A stretch of DNA of 29,117 bases from Thermaceae bacterium (GTDB lineage: Bacteria > Deinococcota > Deinococci > Deinococcales > Marinithermaceae): NCBI GenBank assembly GCA_026985615.1, contig JALSQD010000064.1:1-29117 (forward strand), read 5' to 3'. The translations under genes were made by a program, and so were the position numbers. Below the pieces are notes generated by a model that saw only the letters and a program-made list of their open reading frames with translations, had not been told where the DNA came from and did not search any database. Positions within the stretch are counted from its first letter, which is position 1. Every line of letters begins with the position of its first letter. Positions 8,190 to 15,815 of this stretch are shown piece after piece.

Positions 8190-9011
8190 CTAGCCTTTCA
8201 CCGCCCACTCTACCGCCAGCCCCTCGGCGTGCGCGGCCACGTCGTGCACCCGCAGGATGCGCGCCCCCCGCCGCGCCGCCGCCAGGTGGGCGGTCACGCT
8301 GCCACAGACGCGCTTGGCCGGGTCTTCCACCCCGGTCAGCTCGCCGATGGTGCGCTTGCGGCTGAGGCCGGCGAGGACCGGGTGGCCGAGGGCGACGATC
8401 TCGTCCAAGCGCTTCAATAGCTCCAGGTTGTGCTCTAGCTTTTTGCCAAAACCAAAACCGGGGTCGAGGACCACTTGGGGTACCCCGGCGGCCAGCGCGG
8501 ACTCGGCCTGGCGATGCAGGAAGGCGGCCACCTCGACCACCACGTCGTCGTAGCGGGCGTGCTGCATCATCGTCTGCGGGTCGTTCACCGGGCTGTGCAT
8601 GATCACCACCGGCACCCGGTGGCGCGCCGCCAGCGCGGCCATGCGCCCGTCGCGCAGGCCGCCGACGTCGTTGAGCAGGTGGGCGCCCAGCGCCAGTGCC
8701 TCGGCGGCCACCTCGGGCTTGCGGGTGTCCACGCTCAGCGGCACGTCCAGGGGGAGAAGGGCTTCGAGCACCGGCAGCACCCGCTGCCGCTCCTCGGCCG
8801 CCGCCACCGGCGCGGCCCCGGGCCTGGTGGACTCGCCGCCGACGTCGATCAGGTCGGCTCCCTCGGCGATCATCTGCCGTGCGCGCTCGAGCGCGGCCTC
8901 CACCCGGTCGTAGCGGCCGCCGTCGGAGAAGGAATCGGGGGTGACGTTGAGGATGCCCATGAGCCGGGGGCGGCCAAGGTCGAGTTCGCGGTCGCGTAGC
9001 TGGAGCACCAC
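8190..9011 (-). CDS. folP: Dihydropteroate synthase
   Basis: Condenses 6-hydroxymethyldihydropterin pyrophosphate with p-aminobenzoate; target of sulfonamides. TIM-barrel signatures: LMGILNVTPDSFSDGG, DLIDVGGESTRPGA, LSVDTRKPEVA, LLNDVGGL, VVIMH, VVLDPGFGFGKKLEHNLELL, GLSRKRTIGELTG, and RVHDVAAHAEGLAV. I place the start at GTG 9011, giving about 273 residues. A longer upstream reading is open but would run through the TATAAT box and the 5' region of the divergent usp gene. Leaderless transcription is likely. It is the first gene of folP-folB. Confidence 0.95.
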   Translation of the reverse strand: MVLQLRDRELDLGRPRLMGILNVTPDSFSDGGRYDRVEAALERARQMIAEGADLIDVGGESTRPGAAPVAAAEERQRVLPVLEALLPLDVPLSVDTRKPEVAAEALALGAHLLNDVGGLRDGRMAALAARHRVPVVIMHSPVNDPQTMMQHARYDDVVVEVAAFLHRQAESALAAGVPQVVLDPGFGFGKKLEHNLELLKRLDEIVALGHPVLAGLSRKRTIGELTGVEDPAKRVCGSVTAHLAAARRGARILRVHDVAAHAEGLAVEWAVKG

Positions 9012-9017
9012 GCCGGC

Positions 9018-9023
9018 ATTATA
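9018..9023 (-). promoter_or_regulatory. folP -10 box
   Basis: A perfect TATAAT on the minus strand lies 6 nt upstream of the folP GTG, so transcription should start at the start codon. No good -35 is visible. Confidence 0.6.
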
Positions 9024-9081
9024 CGGGTCGGGGCTCGCGTCCTCGGGCTCTTGGGCTAGGCTGGGGACAAAGGAGGGAGCC

Positions 9082-9951
9082 ATGAAGGGAGTGCTGGCCG
9101 CAGTCGACCTGGGAACGGGCACGGAGGCGGTGCTCGCGAGCGCCGAGGTGGTGGCGCGGGCGTTGAGGCGTGGGGTGACCGCGATGCACGTGGTGGCCGA
9201 TAGCTACCTGCGCTCGGCGCCGCGGCGCTTCAAGGAGGTGTGGGACCCGGAGCTCGAGCCCCTCTTCGCGCAGGCCAGCGAGGCGCTGGCGCGGCTGGCG
9301 CGTGCCAAGCTGGAGCGGCTCGCGCCCGAGGGGGCCGAGCTCAGGCTGCCGCACGGCAACCCCGCCCAGGAGGTGGCGGCCGCGGCGCTCGAGCACGCCC
9401 TGGTGGTGCTGGCCGCCGAGGGCAGCACGCCGCTCGAGCGCGTCGCTCGCGGCGGGGTCTCGCGCTACCTGATGCACCGCGGCGAGCGCCCGGTGCTCTC
9501 GGTGAGCCTGGACCGCCCGCTGGGGCGCATCGTGCGCGTGGGCGTGGCGGTGGACGACTCCAGCGCCTCCCTCGCAGCCCTGCGGGTGGCCGACGACCTT
9601 GCCCGCGCCGCCGGGGCCGAGCTCGTGGCCTTTCACCTCATCAGCACCGGGCCGCGCAGCTGCTGCGTGCCGCAGTACCTGCCCCCCGAGGCCCTGAGCG
9701 AGGCCGACCTCGACGCCCGGGCGGAGGCGGCGCTACGTAAGGCCCTCGACTACGACGGCCCGCTGGTGGTGGCCCGGGGCGAGGAGATCGAAGGGCTGCT
9801 CGACCTCTCGCAGGAAGAGGGTGTCGACCTCCTGGCCGTCGGCTCCAAGGCCAAGAGCAGCCACTGGACCCGCCTGGGCCGCAGCGTGGTCGGTCTGCTC
9901 TACAAAGCCGACCTGCCGCTCCTCGTCGTCCCCGAGGCGGCCCACCTTTAG
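9082..9951 (+). CDS. Tandem universal stress protein (UspA family)
   Basis: Cytosolic protein of about 289 residues made of two Usp folds. The first (about residues 1-140) begins MKGVLAAVDLGTGTEAVLASAEVVARAL and ends RPVLSV. The second (about 150-285) contains VGVAVDDSSASLAALRVADDLA and VDLLAVGSKAKSSHWTRLGRSVVGLLYKADLPLLVV. The nucleotide-binding GxxGx9GS pattern is only partly kept in the second domain and is degenerate in the first, so ATP binding is doubtful. ATG 9082 is preceded by GGAGGG with good spacing; the longer open frame upstream overlaps folP and is not used. It is divergent from folP and its stop overlaps a convergent lipoprotein gene by 4 bp. Confidence 0.85.
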   Translation: MKGVLAAVDLGTGTEAVLASAEVVARALRRGVTAMHVVADSYLRSAPRRFKEVWDPELEPLFAQASEALARLARAKLERLAPEGAELRLPHGNPAQEVAAAALEHALVVLAAEGSTPLERVARGGVSRYLMHRGERPVLSVSLDRPLGRIVRVGVAVDDSSASLAALRVADDLARAAGAELVAFHLISTGPRSCCVPQYLPPEALSEADLDARAEAALRKALDYDGPLVVARGEEIEGLLDLSQEEGVDLLAVGSKAKSSHWTRLGRSVVGLLYKADLPLLVVPEAAHL

Positions 9952-10415
9952 TAGTGGATGTCGACTTCCCATCCGGTCAGATCGTGGGGCAGGGGCAACC
10001 CGACGAACGATACCTGAGAAAGGCCCGTGAAGGTCCCGCTAAAGGGATAGTTGCCCGAAACCGCACCGGACAGGATGTTGTTCGAGTAAAACCCGGGCAC
10101 CACGGTCGAGCACCGGATCCCCGTACAGCCGTCGATCATGGATATCGTGGTTAGCGCGTCGGGGTCGGCGATGCCGCCAGGTGCGGTCCAGATCTTTACG
10201 CGCACCGTGTAGTCCTGGCCGGTTGCTCCCACGCAGCCGCCGTAGGTGCCGCTGGCGGCGCCGATGCCTGATAACACGCTCTGGGTTGTGTCTACCAGGT
10301 TCGTATTGTAGATCCAGGACGAACACAGAGCCTCCGGCTCGACGCACGCCTGCAAGCCGATGACCAGCGTCCCCAGCAGGACGAGCATGGCGGTCCGGAC
10401 GTAGCGAATCCTCAT
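9948..10415 (-). CDS. Lipoprotein of unknown function, downstream gene of a coupled pair
   Basis: 155 residues. N-terminal signal MRIRYVRTAMLVLLGTLVIGLQAC with a lipobox-like end, so it is probably lipid-anchored at the envelope. The mature part is Ser/Thr/Gly-rich with extra cysteines (CSSW, GGC, DGCTGIRC) that could form disulfides. I do not recognise the family. The ATG overlaps the TGA of the upstream lipoprotein gene (ATGA), indicating translational coupling and probably a shared function. Its stop overlaps that of the convergent usp gene by 4 bp. Confidence 0.75.
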   Translation of the reverse strand: MRIRYVRTAMLVLLGTLVIGLQACVEPEALCSSWIYNTNLVDTTQSVLSGIGAASGTYGGCVGATGQDYTVRVKIWTAPGGIADPDALTTISMIDGCTGIRCSTVVPGFYSNNILSGAVSGNYPFSGTFTGLSQVSFVGLPLPHDLTGWEVDIHY

Positions 10416-11248
10416 TGGGACGCCTCTACGATCTCTACCGGCCGCCCCTGGAAAACATAGCCGCTCGCGTCAATCCCCGGCCGGACCACGAAGATCTTCA
10501 CATGACCCGCGTGCGCTTCGACGAGCCGCAGGCCCAGCCGTGACGGCACCGCATAGACCGGGACCAGTCCGTAGCGGTTGGATCCAAAGTAGTAGAGCTC
10601 GACGTCTTCCGCCGACGCCCCGTTTTCCAGCAGCAGGCCCGAGCGCGTCAGGGCCACCCCGGGGCTCATGATCTCGCGGACCTCGGGGAAAATGCGGTAG
10701 TAACTGAGCACGTCGACATCGTCCTCGGTGGCCTCGTGGAGCCCCCGAACCTCCACCACCTCCCAGGCGGGCGCCCACACCTCGGCCACCTTTTGGGCGC
10801 GGTAGTAGACCGGGAAGATGTAGTGATCGCCGAGGCCCCGAGCAATCGAGAGCTCGGCCCAGCGGGAGAGGGCGTCCATACCGAGCGATTGCCGCTGGGC
10901 AGGGGGTCTGCTTCGGGCCCATGCTTCGGCCTGCGTCCGCACGGACGCGGGATCCGCCGCTATCAAACTACGTGCGAGCAGCGCGGAGCCCAGTTCGAAG
11001 GCGCTTGGGTCGGGATTCCTCGGAAGGCGTGCTTGGAGGTATGCGGGAAGTTCGCTGTACCAGCCGCCGGCAAGGTGCGGACGTGGTTCGGCGAGCAGCA
11101 AGGCGCGCACCTTGTCCGCGGAAAGGTGGACCAGCTGAGCGTGCGGCGTGGGGTTCATTTCCTGGAGCACCGCCGACGGTTCCTCGGCCGCTTGGTGGCA
11201 AGCGCCGAAGACGGCCACCAGCACAAGCAACAGAAGAATTCTTCTCAT
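10412..11248 (-). CDS. Lipoprotein of unknown function, upstream gene of a coupled pair
   Basis: About 278 residues. MRRILLLLVLVAVFGAC is a clear lipoprotein signal with lipobox FGAC. An open reading frame continues 24 codons further upstream, but that extension is not signal-like and includes the promoter, so ATG 11248 is preferred. The mature protein has a mixed helical region (LSADKVRALLLAEP; ELGSALLARSLIAADP), then a beta-rich C-terminal half (YIFPVYYRAQKVAEVWAP; GLVPVYAVPS). No family recognised. The start codon sits in one arm of an AT-centred hairpin and 6 nt after a TATATA -10-like box, pointing to a leaderless message. The TGA overlaps the next gene's ATG. Confidence 0.75.
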   Translation of the reverse strand: MRRILLLLVLVAVFGACHQAAEEPSAVLQEMNPTPHAQLVHLSADKVRALLLAEPRPHLAGGWYSELPAYLQARLPRNPDPSAFELGSALLARSLIAADPASVRTQAEAWARSRPPAQRQSLGMDALSRWAELSIARGLGDHYIFPVYYRAQKVAEVWAPAWEVVEVRGLHEATEDDVDVLSYYRIFPEVREIMSPGVALTRSGLLLENGASAEDVELYYFGSNRYGLVPVYAVPSRLGLRLVEAHAGHVKIFVVRPGIDASGYVFQGRPVEIVEASQ

Positions 11249-11276
11249 GAAGCATATATATATATATTCCATGAGA
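11243..11276. repeat. Inverted repeat with an (AT)n centre between divergent genes
   Basis: TCTCATG (11243-11249) and CATGAGA (11270-11276) flank a run of alternating AT (11254-11266) that is itself self-complementary. The minus-strand lipoprotein ATG lies in the left arm, and TATATA at 11255-11260 serves as a plausible -10 for it. Confidence 0.6.
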
Positions 11277-11295
11277 TGGGTGAGACTGTGGCCTG

Positions 11296-11301
11296 TATAC
11301 T
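11296..11301 (+). promoter_or_regulatory. -10 box of the MFS transporter gene
   Basis: TATACT lies 7 nt before ATG 11309 with no Shine-Dalgarno, consistent with a leaderless transcript. The -35 is unclear. Confidence 0.5.
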
Positions 11302-11308
11302 GGGTCCA

Positions 11309-12538
11309 ATGAGGCCGCATACGACCCCGTGGTACCTGAGCCTTTCGGCCTACTGGTTCGCCACCAGCTTCAAGTGGTTTTTGGTGCTGCTGGTGCTGCT
11401 GCCGGCGCGGGTGGCCGAGCTGGTGGACCCGGCCGAGAAGGCCGGGAAGCTGGGGCTGCTCTTCGCGGTGGGCGCGGTCATGGCCCTAGTAGGCCCGCCC
11501 ATCTTCGGTTACCTCTCCGACCGCTTTCCCTCCCGCTGGGGCCGCCGCATGCCCTACCTGGGCCTGGGCGCCTTGCTCACCGCCGCCGGCCTGCTGGGGA
11601 TGGCCTACGCCCCCAGCTACGCCGCCCTCTTCGTTGCCTACTTGGTGCTCCAGCTCGCCGACGACCTGGCCACCGGTCCCTACTCGGCCCTCATTCCCGA
11701 CCTGGTGGCGCGGGAGCACCGCGGCACCGCCTCGGGCTGGATGGGCGCGCTGCAGGTGCTGGCGCAGATCGCCGCGGGGGCGGTGGGCTTCCTGCTGGCC
11801 AACCTGACGCTGCTCTTCTATCTCACCGCCGGCCTCAACCTCGCCGCCGCGGCCTGGACGCTGGCGGTCATCCGCGAGCCGCGCGGGGTGCCCGCCCGCC
11901 GCGAGGGCTTCCTCGAGAGCATGCTCGCGCCCTGGTCGAACCCCGACTTCCGCTGGGTCTGGGCGACGCGCTTTCTGGTGATGTTCGGCCAGTACGTGGT
12001 GCAGACCTACCTGCAGTACTACCTTGCTGACGTGGTGCGGGTCTTCACCCTCTGGGGCCGGACGCTGGTGCGCGAGGCCTTCCAGGCAGTGGCCCTCTTG
12101 GGGTTGGTGATCTCGCTGGGCGCGGCGGTGAGCTCGATTCCAGCCGGGCGCTGGTCGGACCGGGTGGGGCGGAAGCTGCCCATCTACATCTCGGGTGTGC
12201 TGATGGCGCTGGTGCTGATCCCGCTCCTCGCCTGGCCCCGCTTCGACGTGCTGCTCGGGGTGGCCCTCGTCTTCGGCCTCGGTTACGGGGCCTACACCGC
12301 GGTGGACTGGGCGTTGGCCACCGACGTGCTGCGCGCGCCAGATGCCCACGCCACCGACATGGGCATCTGGCAGACCTCGATCGTGCTGCCGCAGATTCTT
12401 GCAGGCTCATTGGGCGGCATGGTGGACGCGATGAACCGCTCGAGCCCCGGTTCGGGGTACACCGCGCTCTTCTTGCTGGCCGCGGCGGGCTTCCTCCTGG
12501 GCACCGTGCTCGTCCGTCAGGTGCGGGGCGTTCGTTAG
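11309..12538 (+). CDS. Major facilitator superfamily transporter
   Basis: Inner-membrane carrier of about 409 residues with roughly 12 TM segments in two halves. The MFS loop 2-3 motif appears as GYLSDRFPSRWGRRMPYL and its counterpart in the second half as GRWSDRVGRKLPIYISG. The arrangement (SAYWFATSFKWFLVLLVLLPARV, QLADDLATGPYSALIPDLV, GMGIWQ-like ATDMGIWQTSIVLPQ) resembles sugar/cation-symporter-like or SLC45-type MFS proteins, but the substrate is not deducible. ATG 11309 is used because a -10 box lies directly before it; the open frame upstream is antisense to the lipoprotein gene. It is divergent from the lipoprotein pair. Confidence 0.88.
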   Translation: MRPHTTPWYLSLSAYWFATSFKWFLVLLVLLPARVAELVDPAEKAGKLGLLFAVGAVMALVGPPIFGYLSDRFPSRWGRRMPYLGLGALLTAAGLLGMAYAPSYAALFVAYLVLQLADDLATGPYSALIPDLVAREHRGTASGWMGALQVLAQIAAGAVGFLLANLTLLFYLTAGLNLAAAAWTLAVIREPRGVPARREGFLESMLAPWSNPDFRWVWATRFLVMFGQYVVQTYLQYYLADVVRVFTLWGRTLVREAFQAVALLGLVISLGAAVSSIPAGRWSDRVGRKLPIYISGVLMALVLIPLLAWPRFDVLLGVALVFGLGYGAYTAVDWALATDVLRAPDAHATDMGIWQTSIVLPQILAGSLGGMVDAMNRSSPGSGYTALFLLAAAGFLLGTVLVRQVRGVR

Positions 12539-12539
12539 G

Positions 12540-12569
12540 TTGAATATCCATGCACGCGCCGGGTAGCAT
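12540..12569 (+). promoter_or_regulatory. Promoter of the dctQM-type TRAP permease operon
   Basis: TTGAAT (12540-12545), an 18-nt spacer, then TAGCAT (12564-12569). A strong Shine-Dalgarno AAGGAGG follows at about 12586-12592, before TTG 12599. Confidence 0.5.
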
Positions 12570-12598
12570 TAGGTGGCTGACGCGGAAGGAGGCCCCAC

Positions 12599-13156
12599 TT
12601 GGAAGTCCTATTACGCTTCGCGCGCGCTATCGACGCCGTCAACGAGTTCGTTGGCCGTATGGTCTCCTGGTTGACGCTCTTCATGGTGCTGCTGGGGGTA
12701 TACAACGCGGTAACCCGTAAATTATCCCAAACCATCGGTATCGACCTCAGCAAGAACACCTACATCGAGATGCAGTGGTACATGTTCGCGCTCGTCTTCC
12801 TGTGGGGTGCGGCCTACACCCTCAAGGCCAACGCCCACGTGCGCGTGGACGTGCTCTACTCGCGGCTTCCGCCCCGGGGGAAGGCCTGGGTGGACATCCT
12901 CGGTGCGATCTTCTTTCTGCTGCCTTTCGTGGCCCTGGTGCTCTACACCGCGGTGCCCATCGTCTACGACTCCTGGAGGATCCGCGAGGTCTCGCCCGAT
13001 CCTGGCGGCCTGCCGCGCTACCCTATTAAGGCGGCACTGATCGTGGGCTTCGTGCTGCTCTTCTTCCAGGGGATCAGCGAGCTGATCAAGCGCATCGCCT
13101 TCCTTAAAGGCGTCGACGTCGAGATCGCGACCGAAGAGGAGGAGCTGGCGCTATGA
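12599..13156 (+). CDS. TRAP transporter small permease (DctQ family)
   Basis: Four-TM subunit of a tripartite ATP-independent periplasmic transporter that docks with the large permease. 185 residues, with hydrophobic segments around MVSWLTLFMVLLGVYNAV, MFALVFLWGAAYTL, ILGAIFFLLPFVALVLYTAV and AALIVGFVLLFFQGISELI. ANAHVRVDVLYSRL is typical of the family, and the longer loop (DSWRIREVSPDPGGLPRY) fits the FcbT2/COG4665 type used for 2-hydroxy/2-oxo acids. The start is TTG 12599, supported by AAGGAGG about 6 nt upstream. The stop overlaps the DctM start (ATGA). Confidence 0.92.
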   Translation: MEVLLRFARAIDAVNEFVGRMVSWLTLFMVLLGVYNAVTRKLSQTIGIDLSKNTYIEMQWYMFALVFLWGAAYTLKANAHVRVDVLYSRLPPRGKAWVDILGAIFFLLPFVALVLYTAVPIVYDSWRIREVSPDPGGLPRYPIKAALIVGFVLLFFQGISELIKRIAFLKGVDVEIATEEEELAL

Positions 13157-14529
13157 ATCCCGACATCCTCGGCCCCCTGATGTTCGCCGCCGCCTTCGTC
13201 TTCATTTTCACCGGCTTCCCGGTGGCGTTTTCGCTGGCGGGTACGGCGCTGGTCTTCATGCTCGTGGGCGTTTCGCAGGACGTGATGTCCTTCAACCTGA
13301 TGTCGGCGCTGCCGGAGCGCATCTTCGCGATCTACGAGAACTACACCCTCCTGGCCGTGCCCTTCTTCATTTTCATGGGCACGATGCTCGAGCGCTCGGG
13401 CATGGCCGAGAACCTGCTCAAGACCATGGGCATCCTCTTTGGGCCCCTGCGCGGCGGTCTGGCCATCTCCGTGGTCGTCGTGGGCACGTTGCTGGCCGCG
13501 GCCACCGGCGTGGTGGGCGCAACCGTGGTGGCCATGGGCCTCATCAGCCTGCCGGTGATGCTCCGCTACGGCTACTCCAAGGAGCTCGCCACCGGCGTGA
13601 TCGCCGCCTCGGGTACGCTGGGGCAGGTGATCCCGCCTTCGATCGTGCTCATCGTGCTGGCCGACCAGCTGGGCGTCTCGGTGGGCGACCTCTTCATCGG
13701 CTCGCTCATCCCCGGCCTCAGCCTCTCGGCCATGTACATCCTCTACGTCATCCTGGTGGCCATCTTCAGCCCCAAGTCGGCGCCGTCGCTGCCGCCCGAG
13801 GAGCGCGATCTGCACGGCTGGGCGCTCTTCAAGGAAATCATGCTGGTGATGATGCCGCCCTTGGTGCTCATTTTGCTGGTGCTGGGCAGCATCTTCACCG
13901 GCTGGGCCACGCCCACCGAGGCGGGGGCCTTCGGCGCGCTCGGCTCGATCATCCTCGCCTTCTTCTACCGCAGCTTCACCAAGAAGGCGCTGGTGGACAC
14001 CATGGACGCCACGGCCAAGCTCACCAGCATGGTGATGATGATTCTGGTGGGCTCCACCGCCTTCTCGCTGGTCTTCCGTGGCCTCTACGGCGACATCTGG
14101 GTAGAGGACCTGCTGCTCAACCTGCCCGGGGCCGAGGTGGGCTTTTTGGTCACGGTCAACCTGATCATCTTCATCCTCGGCTTCTTCATCGACTTTTTCG
14201 AGATCGCCTTCATTATCATTCCGCTCGTCGTCTCGCCCGCGGCCACGCTGCTCGCGCCCATGTTCCCCGACGCGGTCGAGCCGGTGCGGCTGGCGCTGGT
14301 CTGGTTCGGCATCATGATTGGCATGAACCTGCAGACCTCGTTCCTCACCCCGCCCTTTGGCTTCTCGCTCTTCTACCTGCGCGGGGTGGCGCCGCCCGAG
14401 GTCACGACGATGCACATCTACCGCGGTGCGGTGCCCTTCATCATTATTCAGATCATCGGGTTGACGCTGATGATCGTCTTCCCCGAGATCGCCACCTGGC
14501 TGCTCTCGGTGACGTCTTCGGGTTACTAG
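13153..14529 (+). CDS. TRAP transporter large permease (DctM family)
   Basis: Main transport subunit, 458 residues, about 12-14 TM segments, Na+ or H+ coupled. Typical stretches: FIFTGFPVAFSLAG, YTLLAVPFFIFMGTMLERSGMAENLL, VVVGTLLAAATGVVGATVVAMG, ASGTLGQVIPPSIVLIVLAD, and GWATPTEAGAFGALGS. FFIDFFEIAFIIIPLV and the closing LQTSFLTPPFGFSLFYLRG are also typical. The last region and its length match the FcbT3 (mannitol/chloroaromatic/lactate) branch. ATG overlaps the DctQ stop. The substrate-binding gene is not downstream on the same strand but faces it convergently. Confidence 0.95.
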   Translation: MNPDILGPLMFAAAFVFIFTGFPVAFSLAGTALVFMLVGVSQDVMSFNLMSALPERIFAIYENYTLLAVPFFIFMGTMLERSGMAENLLKTMGILFGPLRGGLAISVVVVGTLLAAATGVVGATVVAMGLISLPVMLRYGYSKELATGVIAASGTLGQVIPPSIVLIVLADQLGVSVGDLFIGSLIPGLSLSAMYILYVILVAIFSPKSAPSLPPEERDLHGWALFKEIMLVMMPPLVLILLVLGSIFTGWATPTEAGAFGALGSIILAFFYRSFTKKALVDTMDATAKLTSMVMMILVGSTAFSLVFRGLYGDIWVEDLLLNLPGAEVGFLVTVNLIIFILGFFIDFFEIAFIIIPLVVSPAATLLAPMFPDAVEPVRLALVWFGIMIGMNLQTSFLTPPFGFSLFYLRGVAPPEVTTMHIYRGAVPFIIIQIIGLTLMIVFPEIATWLLSVTSSGY

Positions 14530-14530
14530 C

Positions 14531-14579
14531 CGGGCTTCGCGCCCGCCGCGTCGCCCCGCTCGCCCGAGCGGGGCGACGC
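14531..14579 (+). terminator. Terminator hairpins after dctM
   Basis: A small hairpin CGGGC/GCCCG (14531-14545) is followed by a strong 15-bp-arm hairpin, GCGTCGCCCCGCTCG (14548-14562) with its complement at 14565-14579 (14-15 bp). CTTTACG follows on the plus strand. Confidence 0.65.
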
Positions 14580-14601
14580 CTTTACGGCCATAAATAGCGA
14601 G

Positions 14602-14626
14602 CGCCGCGGCCCGAAGGGCCGCGGCG
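14602..14626 (-). terminator. Terminator hairpin after dctP
   Basis: CGCCGCGGCCC pairs with GGGCCGCGGCG around a GAA loop. It lies just beyond the dctP stop and is followed on the minus strand by CTCGCTATTTATGG, a weak T-rich stretch. Confidence 0.6.
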
Positions 14627-14641
14627 TGTTGGGTCTCGGGA

Positions 14642-15721
14642 CTACGAGCGCGAAGCCACGTACTGCAGGTAGGCCGACTCGGCGGTGCCGTACCAGCGGT
14701 AGATGTCCTCGCGGAAGGCCTTCCAGTCGTTGTAGACCTTCTCGTAGAATTTGTCGGAGGCGGCCAGCTCGTCGAAGAGGGCGAAGGATTCCTTGCGGGC
14801 CGCGTCCATGATTTCGTTGGAGAAGCGGCGCAGCTTCACGCCCTTGGCCAGCAGGCGCTTGAAGGCCGGCGGGTTCTTGAAGTCGTAGTCGACCATCATC
14901 TGCTGGTTGGCCTCGGCGGCGGCGGTCATGTAGATCTGCTGGTAGGCCTTGGGCAGGGCCTCCCACGCCTTCAGGTTCACAAAGGTGTGGAGTGTGGGGC
15001 CCGGTTCCCACCAGCCGGGGTAGTAGTAGTACTTGGCGACCTTGTAGAAGCCCTGCTTTTCGTCGTCGTAGGGGCCGACCCACTCGGTGGCGTCGATGGC
15101 GCCGCGCTCGAGCGCGGGGTAGATCTCACCGCCGGCGAGCACCTGCACGGTCACGCCCAAACGCGCCATCACCTTGCCGCCCAAGCCGGGGATGCGCATC
15201 TTGAGGCCCTTGAGGTCGGCGACGCTGTTGATCTCCTTGCGGAACCAGCCGCCCATCTGCACGCCGGTGTTGCCGGCGGGGAAGCCGATCATGTTGAAGT
15301 CGGCGAAGAGCTCGTTGAGCAGCTTGTTGCCGTTGCCGTCGTAGAGCCAGGCGTTCTGCTGACGGAAGTTGAGGCCGAAGGGCAGCGCGGTTGCGAAGGC
15401 GAAGGCCGGGTGCTTGCCGATGTAGTAGTACGCTGCGGTGTGGCCCGCTTGTACCGTACCCTGCTGGACGGCGTCGACGACCTTGAGGCCGTGCACGATC
15501 TCGCCGCCCGCGTAAACGCGGATGTCGAAGTTGCCGTCGGTCATCTCGCGCACGCGCTTGGCGATCGTTTCCGCACCGCCATAGATGGTGTCCAGCGACT
15601 TAGGCCAGCTGGTGGCCATGCGCCAGCGCACCTTCTTGGTGGTCTGGGCGAAGACCGGGCCGAACACCGAACTCGCGGCAACGCCGGCCGCTGCCTTTTT
15701 CATAAAATCACGACGCTTCAT
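14642..15721 (-). CDS. TRAP transporter substrate-binding protein (DctP; lactate/2-oxoacid type)
   Basis: Periplasmic binding protein of about 359 residues. The N-terminus MKRRDFMKKAAAGVAASSVFGPVFAQ carries a twin-arginine motif (KRRDFMK), so export in folded form via Tat is likely. Diagnostic stretches: WRMATSWPKSLDTIYGGAE, GEIVHGLKVVDAVQQGTVQAGHT, GNTGVQMGGWFRKEINSVADLKGLKMRIPG (split here over adjacent blocks), GAIDATEWVGPYDDEKQGFYK, and YYYPGWWEPGP. These resemble the FcbT1 branch and the calcium-lactate-binding TRAP protein described from Thermus thermophilus, so lactate or a related acid is the best guess. ATG 15721 has GGAGGG at good spacing; TTG 15724 is the alternative. It is convergent to its presumed permease genes. 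Confidence 0.92.
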   Translation of the reverse strand: MKRRDFMKKAAAGVAASSVFGPVFAQTTKKVRWRMATSWPKSLDTIYGGAETIAKRVREMTDGNFDIRVYAGGEIVHGLKVVDAVQQGTVQAGHTAAYYYIGKHPAFAFATALPFGLNFRQQNAWLYDGNGNKLLNELFADFNMIGFPAGNTGVQMGGWFRKEINSVADLKGLKMRIPGLGGKVMARLGVTVQVLAGGEIYPALERGAIDATEWVGPYDDEKQGFYKVAKYYYYPGWWEPGPTLHTFVNLKAWEALPKAYQQIYMTAAAEANQQMMVDYDFKNPPAFKRLLAKGVKLRRFSNEIMDAARKESFALFDELAASDKFYEKVYNDWKAFREDIYRWYGTAESAYLQYVASRS

Positions 15722-15759
15722 CAAATGCCCTCCTTTGCAAACAGCGTTGTTACGGCTCG

Positions 15760-15789
15760 ATTATACGTTCACGAGCGAAGCGGACGCAA
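15760..15789 (-). promoter_or_regulatory. dctP promoter
   Basis: On the minus strand: TTGCGT (15784-15789), an 18-nt spacer, and TATAAT (15760-15765). It is followed by a leader with AAGGAGGG before ATG 15721. It is stronger than the promoter seen for the permease genes, in line with the need for excess binding protein. Confidence 0.7.
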
Positions 15790-15815
15790 GGGGAAGCCCC
15801 TCGGGAACGATGGAA

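Noticed and set aside
13018..14415. 465-codon open frame on the minus strand
   Set aside because: Antisense to dctM; an extremely His/Glu/Asp/Arg-rich mirror translation with no family features.
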